From positions 1 through 64,000 of the forward strand of contig JAGKXB010000003.1 of assembly GCA_021151485.1 (NCBI GenBank): a stretch of DNA of 64,000 bases, written 5' to 3'. A program made the translations under genes and the position numbers. A model generated the notes under the pieces. The model made no database searches. It was not told the DNA's origin and saw only the letters and a list, made by a program, of their open reading frames with translations. The number at the start of each line of letters is the position of its first letter. The stretch's first letter is position 1. Of the stretch, positions 57,465-64,000 are shown piece after piece. The DNA comes from Oxalobacteraceae bacterium (GTDB lineage Bacteria; Pseudomonadota; Gammaproteobacteria; Burkholderiales; Burkholderiaceae_D).

Positions 57465-58214
57465 TTAATATTGATTCAATTTTTTCATTTCTTTTGAGTT
57501 CAGCGTAAAAAATTGTTCTTTTTCGCCATCGCTAAAGTGAAAAAATAATCCGTGACCTGGAGCAATCATTTTGGTTGAATACTCAAAATCGGTAATTTCA
57601 CAATGAGTCCCGGATTGTTTGGCGTAATTTTTTAAAGACTCCAAATTTCCCATCATAGTTGCATAAAAGTTGGTACCCAAAGAGTGCTCTGATACGCCAT
57701 TGGATGCGTAGATAATCAATTGATGCGGCTGGATGGCGTCAAACATATTTTTCATAAACTCAATCCCTTGGCTATGAATATGCGCCATGCCCACTTCTTT
57801 TGAACCTATCATTAATAGGCCGGTGCAGTACACTAACCCAGTTGTGTAGAGTTTTATTTCACCGTCAGCGCGTGCCTTAATTTTGCATTCGTCCACATAA
57901 ACTTCTTCATTCCCTAGTTTGATGTATTGCGCTTGAGTGATTTTTTGCTGTGTTTCTTTGCTAGTAAAAAATAGCGATGAGAAAAGATCCAAAAGCGGCC
58001 TTGTATGCGTGCTTCTTGCCATGGTTGGAACTTGATGGCCACCCGGTAAACGTACGTTCTGCACTGTATTTGAAGGGCGAAGACGTGAAAAAGTTGTTGT
58101 GTGTAAAGGATGTGAGGCAGCGCGAATATTGGTAGGGCTTTGTGTTGATTTGGTGAATTTTTCTAAACCAGTATGGCTGATGCGAATACAAGAAAAAAGA
58201 GCGCGGGATAGCAT
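57465..58214 (-). CDS. Candidate effector with CheD/CNF-like deamidase motif
   Basis: A 249-residue protein I cannot assign to a named family. Residues 1-80 are Ser/Thr/His/Arg-rich and look disordered, as in many T3SS-exported proteins. From about 95 a compact domain begins. It contains YTTGLVYC and EVGMAH, giving T124, C130 and H145. The chemoreceptor deamidase CheD has a Thr six residues before the catalytic Cys and a His about 17 after it, in a very similar VGxMAH setting; the toxin CNF1 has Cys and His 15 apart. Glutamine deamidation of a host protein is therefore a reasonable hypothesis. No ribosome site is evident before ATG 58214; ATG 58022 (M65) is another possible start. Confidence 0.6.
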   Translation of the reverse strand: MLSRALFSCIRISHTGLEKFTKSTQSPTNIRAASHPLHTTTFSRLRPSNTVQNVRLPGGHQVPTMARSTHTRPLLDLFSSLFFTSKETQQKITQAQYIKLGNEEVYVDECKIKARADGEIKLYTTGLVYCTGLLMIGSKEVGMAHIHSQGIEFMKNMFDAIQPHQLIIYASNGVSEHSLGTNFYATMMGNLESLKNYAKQSGTHCEITDFEYSTKMIAPGHGLFFHFSDGEKEQFFTLNSKEMKKLNQY

Positions 58215-58435
58215 GATTGTCGATGGGTCGAAATGATGAAAGTAAAATCCAAATTGCTTATCAGCGGATTGTACGTTATCTTTTGTGCAATATGTTGCGG
58301 GGCAAATTTTATCCTGTGGCCCTAATGTTATAAAATACCGGCTTTCCCGATAATTCCATTTATTTGATGCGTTTCATGCATGTGAGGCGCCTCATATGTC
58401 CGTTTATTTCATTCACGTTCCAAAAAGGTTCTTCC

Positions 58436-60037
58436 GTGCTTTCCACAGCAAACATTACTATTCAGTTTGGCGCTAAGCCTTTGTTTGAAAATATTTCCGT
58501 TAAATTTGGCGATGGCAATCGTTATGGTTTGATTGGCGCCAATGGTTGTGGCAAATCGACTTTCATGAAGATTTTAGGCCGTGATCTGGAGCCGACATCC
58601 GGTACCGTCATGCTTGATATCAATGAGCGTTTAGGTAAATTGCGGCAGGATCAGTTTGCTTTTGAAGATATGCGGGTGCTGGATGTGGTGATGATGGGCC
58701 ACACTGAAATGTGGGCAGCGATGACGCAGCGCGATGCTATTTATGCCAATCCAGAAGCAACGGATGAAGACTACATGCAGGCGGCTGAATTAGAAGCCAA
58801 GTTTGCTGAATACGATGGTTATACGGCGGAAGCACGTGCTGGTGAGTTGTTGCTAGGCGCTGGTGTGGCGATTGAGCAGCATCAAGGTTTGATGAGCAAT
58901 GTGGCGCCTGGTTGGAAGTTACGGGTATTGCTGGCGCAGGCCTTATTTTCTAATCCGGATATTTTGTTGTTGGATGAACCGACTAATAACCTGGATATCA
59001 ACACCATACGTTGGTTGGAAGAGGTGTTGAATCAACGTGATTCAACCATGATCATCATTTCTCATGATCGCCACTTCTTAAATCAAGTTTGTACCCATAT
59101 GGCGGATATGGATTACGGCACGCTGAAAATTTATCCTGGCAATTACGACGATTACATGCTGGCCTCCACACAGGCGCGTGCGCAGCAATTGGCTGTTAAC
59201 GCAAAAGCCAAGGACAAGGTGGCAGAGTTGCAGGATTTCGTGCGTCGTTTTGCAGCGAATAAATCCAAGGCAAGACAAGCGACTTCACGCGCTAAGCAAA
59301 TCGAAAAAATCAAGATTGAAGACGTCAAACCTTCCAGCCGCGCCAACCCATTTATCCGTTTTGATGGCGAGAAAAAACTACATCGCCTGGCAGTGGAAGT
59401 ACAAGGTTTAGCCAAATCTTATGACCGCACGTTGTTTAAAAATGTGGACATCATGGTGGAAGCCGGCGAGCGCATCGCCATCATCGGCGCCAATGGTGCG
59501 GGTAAAACGACGTTGTTGCGTTGCATAGGTGATGCAAATATTTGTGGTTTGTCCGCTGATAAAGGTAGCGTGAAGTGGGCTGAACACGCCAACGTTGGTT
59601 ATATGCCGCAAGATCCGACAGAAAATTTTGCGAGCGATAAAAATCTCACAGACTGGATGGGCCAATGGACGCAAGAAGGGGATGACGATCAGGCCGTGCG
59701 TTCGATATTAGGGCGTTTGTTATTCAGTGGTGATGACGTCAAAAAATCCGTGCAAGTTCTTTCTGGTGGTGAAAAGGGCCGCATGATGTACGGTAAGTTG
59801 ATGTTGGGTCGCCATAATGTGTTGTTGATGGATGAACCAACCAACCATATGGATATGGAGTCCATCGAATCCTTGAATATTGCGCTAGAAAAATATGCCG
59901 GCACCTTGATTTTTGTCTCGCACGACCGTGAATTTGTACAGTCATTGGCGACGCGTATTTTGGAAGTCAAAGACGGTGAAGTGATTGATTTCCGTGGTAC
60001 GTATGAGGATTATTTATCGAGTCAGGGAATCCAATAA
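58436..60037 (+). CDS. ybiT: ABC-F family ATPase, YbiT type
   Basis: A cytoplasmic translation-factor-like ATPase with two ABC cassettes and no membrane part (533 residues). First Walker A is GANGCGKST and second GANGAGKTT; the DEPTNNLD and DEPTNHMD Walker B motifs, an LSGGEKGRM signature and the ABC-F linker (about 245-305) are visible. Nearly the whole sequence follows E. coli YbiT ([22 protein letters not shown]). The start is GTG 58436, with AAAGG seven bases upstream. The frame opens 24 codons earlier, but those residues are foreign to the family. Confidence 0.93.
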   Translation: MLSTANITIQFGAKPLFENISVKFGDGNRYGLIGANGCGKSTFMKILGRDLEPTSGTVMLDINERLGKLRQDQFAFEDMRVLDVVMMGHTEMWAAMTQRDAIYANPEATDEDYMQAAELEAKFAEYDGYTAEARAGELLLGAGVAIEQHQGLMSNVAPGWKLRVLLAQALFSNPDILLLDEPTNNLDINTIRWLEEVLNQRDSTMIIISHDRHFLNQVCTHMADMDYGTLKIYPGNYDDYMLASTQARAQQLAVNAKAKDKVAELQDFVRRFAANKSKARQATSRAKQIEKIKIEDVKPSSRANPFIRFDGEKKLHRLAVEVQGLAKSYDRTLFKNVDIMVEAGERIAIIGANGAGKTTLLRCIGDANICGLSADKGSVKWAEHANVGYMPQDPTENFASDKNLTDWMGQWTQEGDDDQAVRSILGRLLFSGDDVKKSVQVLSGGEKGRMMYGKLMLGRHNVLLMDEPTNHMDMESIESLNIALEKYAGTLIFVSHDREFVQSLATRILEVKDGEVIDFRGTYEDYLSSQGIQ

Positions 60038-60055
60038 AAGTTGGATTCTAATAAT

Positions 60056-60196
60056 TTCGTCGTTCCTGCGGCTTTATGAGGGAACCCAGCGTCTTTCCTT
60101 GTTTACTGTCAAAGCCACTGGGTCCCCGACTAAATCGCTTGAGGACGACTGTTTTGAGTTTTTCCGTATTCACATCGTTTCTTCAAGAATGACGAA
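60056..60196. repeat. MITE-like element downstream of ybiT
   Basis: Imperfect terminal inverted repeats (TTCGTCGTTCCTG and CAAGAATGACGAA) enclose about 115 bases with an inner palindrome (GGGAACCCAG and CTGGGTCCCC). Elements with TTCGTCATTCC-type ends are common dispersed repeats in proteobacteria. It begins 18 bases after the ybiT stop and has no transposase. Confidence 0.65.
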
Positions 60197-60232
60197 GATG
60201 ATGAGGACTGATCGATCATCTCAGCTAATCAG

Positions 60233-62662
60233 CTAATTGATACTTTTCAGGTAGGTTCGATAACCAATTTCGGAAACGTTTGAGCTGATTGAGCGTAATC
60301 TGTCAGAGGGTGATGAAGTGTGGGGTAGCATCAAATAATTCTTGCCGTTTTCTTGCCTTAGGACGTAGCCCAAATCTAATAAGCCAGCTACTTCAAGGGC
60401 ATACCAGCTTGGTCTATCTTCACCGGAATGCCATAGGGATGATATGTGTGATGGATCAGTATCAGGAAGTGGTTTGATTGCTTCTAGAAACGTTCTGCTA
60501 TCCATTGTTGTGATGGAGAATCGCTCCCAAATTGCTTCAGGGAAAGCTGTTTCTAGCCAAAAACGAGCACCACGGAATGCTCCGCCTTCAATAAAAGCTT
60601 GATTGACGCCCCAGGACCAGACCCCCACATCTAAAATGCAATAATTTTCTTTCGAGCCAGCGATGGCTCGGCGATTCCCAAGAGCAATATCCTGCCGGTT
60701 CTTACGAATACGTTCGAATTGAGCATCAGCCGCCTCCTTAAATTGTGTGTTGGCACCTTCAAGTAAATCATGGTGGATATCGTCCCAGTAACTTTGGATA
60801 TTTGCTCGTTTAGGATCTATTTTTTTGGGATGCAGCCAGGTATTCAGTACATGTAATGCATGTGTTTTTTCTTCCCCTGCGTCAGCTTGACGATACTTTT
60901 CTATGACTAAGTTGGCTTTATGTTCTGCTTCTTTTTGCAGAATAGTTGTGTATGTGAATTTGATCAGAGGTAACGAAGGTGTGATTTGGGGAGTTGTTTG
61001 GGACTGTATATTTGATCTCGCTGCAGTTTGCGGTTTTAAGCCCTTCTTTTTATTTTCTAAGATTAATTGATCATCATAAAAATCGATGAAATTAACGCAC
61101 CATGGAAAATAAGCGAGGTGATCTGGATGCTTGGGGTCGGTAGCAATCATGCCGCGTTGAACGGCATAAATCGTCCCATCTTGCGTAAAGTAAATGCCGC
61201 CTGAACTGCCATTTGAAGCATGATGTCCGGTTTTTATATGGTCGTGTCCTATTTGTATTGGCAAGCCGACATAAAATTCCGAGGATCGATTGGCTACTTC
61301 ATCACGTTCTCTTAAAACGGTTTTGTCCTGCACCGTGAAATGACGATTTCTGGTTGGAGAGGTAACCTTCAAGGTAACTTTGTCGGCAGTATCAGCATAG
61401 GCATTAACACCGATTACTTTCGCATCTTGAATGACACCATGTGTTTTGCCGTTATTCCAGAATAGTAGTTTGTTTGTTAATGCTTGCAGCTTATGTCCGC
61501 AACGCTTGATAAGGTCGGTTAATTTTCTGGGGCGCATTGCCATTTCTGACATTTTTAAATGCGATCCTGCTGAATATCCCAGAAAATAAAGTTCGGTCGC
61601 ACCATCAAGCGTGGTGGGGATTTTTAAGGGGGTATAGCCATATATTTTCCCTGGAGAATTGGCTAATTCCAGAATAATAAAATCTCCGCCAGCGCCGCAA
61701 ACCAACCCTTGTTGCTGTGCGATTTCACTGTCTGCCGTATGTGTTTTTAGAACAGCAAACACTTCTCCTTTCATCCCTGCCTCGTGGGCGCCAAACACGA
61801 CCGAATGATGGCTGTTTTCCTGGATGCAATGGTGTGAAGTTAAAAACAAATTAGGTGCGATTAGGATGCCAGAACCGTTTCCTTGTTGTGATTTGATGTG
61901 ATTGTTTGTAATCACTTTTCCTGTTTGTTGCTGTTTTGCACGCAGCATGTGTGCTACTGAGTCGGTGACACGGCTTTCAATTAAAGAAATGCCTCGGTTG
62001 TGTATCGGCTGACGATATGGTGGTTTTTCTTTTGATGGCGTTTGGCATTCATATTCATCGAGGTTAGGAAACGGTAATGTGCCAGCTGACAAAGAGCGTC
62101 TTAGTGGGGTTGGGTAAGGTGGTGTTGAAAGATGGGAGGATGGTGTAGATGGAGAGCAAGTGGGCGGTGTTTCTAAATCCCCCGCAAACAATCCTAAACG
62201 AGCTGGTGTAAGGGGGGGAGTGGGGGAGGATGGATTTTTTTTCTGTACATGGTGATCGTTATCATATTTTTCTGGAACAAGAGCATGTAGCAATTCGTTA
62301 TTGCCCGTTGTTTCATACAGACATTGCGCGATATCTTTGATCGATCTTCCATCATAAATGGGGTCCTCAACTGAGAATTTATCTCCCATGAGTTTTTCAG
62401 CAAGTATGGTTTTGATTGTTGGATTAGGTGAGTCTGAACTAGATGACATCAGGGTTGTGATGATTAATTCCTGTGTGCTAGAGGCTAATTCTTCTTTGGG
62501 ATGCGCTTGCAGTATTGTTGTAATGGCACCACTGTCATTGTTTGAGATTGCAGACTCAAGTTGACGATTGAAATTGGTCGATTGATCAGGCAGGTCTCTT
62601 GCTTTAGTTAAAGAATGTAAAGCATATAAAGAATCAATATTCGTAGCGATGGTTGAAGTCAT
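60233..62662 (-). CDS. Large protein with trypsin-like serine protease domain, candidate effector
   Basis: An 809-residue protein counted from ATG 62662. Residues 1-140 are helical and Ser/Thr-rich. About 143-225 is a Pro/Ser/Thr-rich linker. About 230-530 is a chymotrypsin-fold protease with the His site TSHHC (H278), the Asp site GGDFIIL (D327) and the Ser site NGSSGG (S487), preceded by GSGILIAPNLFLT, so the triad is complete. About 570-660 is charged and helical, and 670-780 is an unknown C-terminal domain. There is no signal peptide. No ribosome site is clear at ATG 62662. The open frame continues 75 codons upstream antisense to a cytochrome gene and is not trusted there. Host-directed protease is an inference from the T3SS context. 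Confidence 0.75.
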   Translation of the reverse strand: MTSTIATNIDSLYALHSLTKARDLPDQSTNFNRQLESAISNNDSGAITTILQAHPKEELASSTQELIITTLMSSSSDSPNPTIKTILAEKLMGDKFSVEDPIYDGRSIKDIAQCLYETTGNNELLHALVPEKYDNDHHVQKKNPSSPTPPLTPARLGLFAGDLETPPTCSPSTPSSHLSTPPYPTPLRRSLSAGTLPFPNLDEYECQTPSKEKPPYRQPIHNRGISLIESRVTDSVAHMLRAKQQQTGKVITNNHIKSQQGNGSGILIAPNLFLTSHHCIQENSHHSVVFGAHEAGMKGEVFAVLKTHTADSEIAQQQGLVCGAGGDFIILELANSPGKIYGYTPLKIPTTLDGATELYFLGYSAGSHLKMSEMAMRPRKLTDLIKRCGHKLQALTNKLLFWNNGKTHGVIQDAKVIGVNAYADTADKVTLKVTSPTRNRHFTVQDKTVLRERDEVANRSSEFYVGLPIQIGHDHIKTGHHASNGSSGGIYFTQDGTIYAVQRGMIATDPKHPDHLAYFPWCVNFIDFYDDQLILENKKKGLKPQTAARSNIQSQTTPQITPSLPLIKFTYTTILQKEAEHKANLVIEKYRQADAGEEKTHALHVLNTWLHPKKIDPKRANIQSYWDDIHHDLLEGANTQFKEAADAQFERIRKNRQDIALGNRRAIAGSKENYCILDVGVWSWGVNQAFIEGGAFRGARFWLETAFPEAIWERFSITTMDSRTFLEAIKPLPDTDPSHISSLWHSGEDRPSWYALEVAGLLDLGYVLRQENGKNYLMLPHTSSPSDRLRSISSNVSEIGYRTYLKSIN

Positions 62663-62783
62663 ATAGGGATTCGTATGTTGGGTTTGAATGAGAACAAAAA
62701 TGAATGCATGGACGATAAACAAGTATTTTGCTAGAATTACGCGCCGTTTGGCGTCTCGATTTTCTCTTATTACCCTCGTTATT

Positions 62784-63113
62784 ATGAAAAAATTCTTTGC
62801 ACTTCTCGTGCTTGCTGGTTTGGCCAATGTTGCCCATATTGCGCATGCAGCGGATGTTGTTGGTGATGCCAAGGCTGCCACGAACAAGGTTGCTATGTGT
62901 ATCGGTTGCCATGGTATTCCAGGATATAAAGCAACTTTTCCTGAGATTTATCAAGTTCCCATGCTCGGCGGACAGTCAGCAAAGTATCTTGAAAATGCTC
63001 TCAAAGCTTATCAAAAAGGTGAGCGTAAGCATCTTTCTATGCGTGGTATTGCAGCGAGCTTGTCTGATCAGGATATAGCAGATCTTGCTGCTTATTATTC
63101 GCAGCAAAAATAA
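62784..63113 (+). CDS. Small periplasmic cytochrome c (c553-like)
   Basis: A 109-residue protein. The signal peptide (KKFFALLVLAGLANVAHIAHA) is followed by one haem site, CIGCHG, and a distal Met in RGIAASLSDQ context (SMRGIA). ATG 62784 is chosen because the signal peptide begins there; the frame opens 32 codons earlier. It is followed 14 bases later by a second cytochrome of the same class, suggesting an operon that moves electrons in the periplasm. Confidence 0.9.
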   Translation: MKKFFALLVLAGLANVAHIAHAADVVGDAKAATNKVAMCIGCHGIPGYKATFPEIYQVPMLGGQSAKYLENALKAYQKGERKHLSMRGIAASLSDQDIADLAAYYSQQK

Positions 63114-63127
63114 GGGAATTATTGATT

Positions 63128-63487
63128 ATGAAGATGAATAAAAGTTTCATTCTGGCAGGATTGTTGTTGTCCGCTACGTTTGCATTACAGGCTCATGCGG
63201 CGGCGAATGTTGCTGCTGGGAAATTGGCAGTTGAGAAAAGTAACTGTGCTTCTTGTCATGGTGCAAATTTTAATGATCCAGTTGACCCTAGCTATCCAAA
63301 ATTAGCAGGCCAGCATCGTGATTATTTGGAGCATGCTTTGATTGCTTATCAACGTGGTGGTGATGCAGCAAATGGTCGCTCCAATGCCATCATGGGTGGT
63401 CAGGTTAAGGCCTTATCACGTCAGGATATCCGTAACATTGCTGCTTATTTGCATAGCTTGCCTTCCTCTTTGGTGTTGCGTAAATAA
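63128..63487 (+). CDS. Small periplasmic cytochrome c (c553/c4-like)
   Basis: A 119-residue protein with a signal peptide (KSFILAGLLLSATFALQAHA), one haem site CASCHG and a likely distal Met in NAIMGGQV. AAGGGA at 63112-63117 lies 10 bases before ATG 63128. TTG 63122 and ATG 63134 are other possible starts. It is paired with the preceding cytochrome, with sequence likeness around the haem (YLEHALIAYQRGG versus YLENALKAYQKGE) that suggests ancestral duplication. Confidence 0.9.
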   Translation: MKMNKSFILAGLLLSATFALQAHAAANVAAGKLAVEKSNCASCHGANFNDPVDPSYPKLAGQHRDYLEHALIAYQRGGDAANGRSNAIMGGQVKALSRQDIRNIAAYLHSLPSSLVLRK

Positions 63488-63505
63488 GTACGTAAGAAGC
63501 AAACA

Positions 63506-63537
63506 ATAAAAAACCAGGGGCAACCTGGTTTTTTTTC
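63506..63537. terminator. Bidirectional terminator between cytochromes and the DUF1841-like gene
   Basis: AAAAAACCAGG-GGCAA-CCTGGTTTTTTTT is a stem with A's on one side and T's on the other, ending the cytochrome operon and also the facing minus-strand gene. Confidence 0.85.
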
Positions 63538-63558
63538 GTCTATAGAAATTAATGCATA

Positions 63559-63981
63559 TCAACGCTGTTTAATGCACTCAATATACGCGGCGCCATCTGG
63601 TGGCAAACCCGTACGTTGTGCCGTCCACATCATTTGTCCCAAACATTCCATGATGTGATGATGCGCTTCATGTTCTGAATCGAGACGCTGCGATAATTTG
63701 ATGAATGCAGTCCGTATGCCTGGTGGTTGATCGATAGAAATTTGTTCTGCGATCGACAAATGCATCGCCAAATGTAGAAACGGGTTGCTGATGCCATTTT
63801 CAACCGAATAATCAGCATGGATGGCTGATTCCATATCTTCCAATGTGCTCGTATATTCTGGATGTTGTTTGATCCAATCGGATGCGATGATTTCGATGGG
63901 AGTCAGGATTTCATGCGCGCGATGTTTGCGATACGTTTCGCAAAAAAAACGGCGCACGTCTTGTTGTGAAGGGTTAAACAT
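63559..63981 (-). CDS. DUF1841-family conserved protein
   Basis: A 140-residue cytoplasmic protein found mainly in betaproteobacteria. FNPSQQDVRRFFCETYRKHR at the start (quoted in full), NPFLHLAMHLSIAEQISIDQPPGIR in the middle and the His-rich HEAHHHIMECLGQMMW near the end fit DUF1841 as I recall it. The function is unknown. His/Glu clusters could bind metal, but nothing proves it. Confidence 0.8.
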   Translation of the reverse strand: MFNPSQQDVRRFFCETYRKHRAHEILTPIEIIASDWIKQHPEYTSTLEDMESAIHADYSVENGISNPFLHLAMHLSIAEQISIDQPPGIRTAFIKLSQRLDSEHEAHHHIMECLGQMMWTAQRTGLPPDGAAYIECIKQR

Positions 63982-64000
63982 GGCTTATTTGGGTGTGGAT

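Noticed and set aside
59985..60236. 83-residue open frame after ybiT
   Set aside because: It lies across the MITE-like repeat and the ybiT end; no ribosome site and no known domain.
62663..62887. 75-residue N-terminal extension of the protease candidate
   Set aside because: It is antisense to the start of the cytochrome c gene and its composition reflects that gene.
38000..63000. Prophage or integrase-borne origin of the T3SS island
   Set aside because: No integrase, phage structural gene, transposase or tRNA-flanking direct repeat was seen; the tRNA cluster is 10 kb away with an intact terminator.

Overview
The window reads as chromosome of a betaproteobacterium. The housekeeping proteins (TypA, ThrC, LigA beside a ZipA-like protein, PEP synthase with its regulatory kinase, a large Orn/Lys/Arg decarboxylase, a DUF1841-like protein) look like those of Burkholderiales, perhaps close to Oxalobacteraceae. 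The base composition is more AT-rich than in most free-living members of that order. The taxonomic placement is inferred from protein character only; there is no rRNA in the window.

Layout. 1-1343: a minus-strand gene cut by the left edge, encoding tandem 35-residue repeats. 1.7-10.3 kb: typA, a polyamine ABC importer (potFGHI-like) with a PuuC-like aldehyde dehydrogenase, a cupin protein and dcd. 10.4-15.1 kb: a compact cluster of universal stress protein, beta-CASP metallohydrolase, archaeal-type nucleotide phosphorylase and PRPP-synthetase-family protein. 15.1-21.7 kb, mostly minus strand: lactate dehydrogenase, a PLP decarboxylase, folA-thyA and an MsbA-like exporter. 21.8-27.5 kb: RsuA-like pseudouridine synthase, dnaQ, mltD, a cytochrome c and a DEAD-box helicase. 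27.55-27.95 kb: tRNA-Ala(GGC) and two tRNA-Glu(TTC) genes with a terminator. 28-38.1 kb: marC-like, ppsR/ppsA (divergent), thrC, ispF, zipA-like, ligA, def.

38.2-54.9 kb is a type III secretion (T3SS) island. An ECF sigma factor (HrpL/BtrS-like in role) heads a plus-strand block: a small YscE-like protein, needle SctF, a CesT-like chaperone, secretin SctC, a TPR protein, and the start/stop-overlapped sctI-J-K-L. Facing it is a minus-strand block: two small secreted or accessory proteins, a SycD-like chaperone, translocators SctE and SctB, a second SycD-like chaperone, then sctQ-R-S-T-U. A near-consensus HrpL-type box (GGAACC-N15-TCACAAA) lies just upstream of the minus-strand block. The ATPase SctN, export gate SctV, ring protein SctD, stalk SctO, ruler SctP and gatekeeper SctW are not in the window, so the island is either half of a split system or a decaying one.

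55.1-62.7 kb contains three candidate host-interaction genes among ordinary ones. They are a secreted Cys-rich protein with Ig-like repeats, a 249-residue protein whose Thr/Cys/His pattern resembles the CheD/CNF deamidase fold, and an 809-residue protein with a complete trypsin-like catalytic triad. The ordinary genes are an FMN reductase and an ABC-F ATPase (YbiT type). The window ends with two small cytochromes c and a DUF1841-like gene.

Taken together, the window suggests a host-associated bacterium with a T3SS, its own sigma factor and unusual translocator and effector candidates. The strongest leads are the repeat-bearing insertion inside translocator SctB, the deamidase-like protein, the protease effector candidate, an internal start that would yield SctQ-C, and the HrpL-type box.
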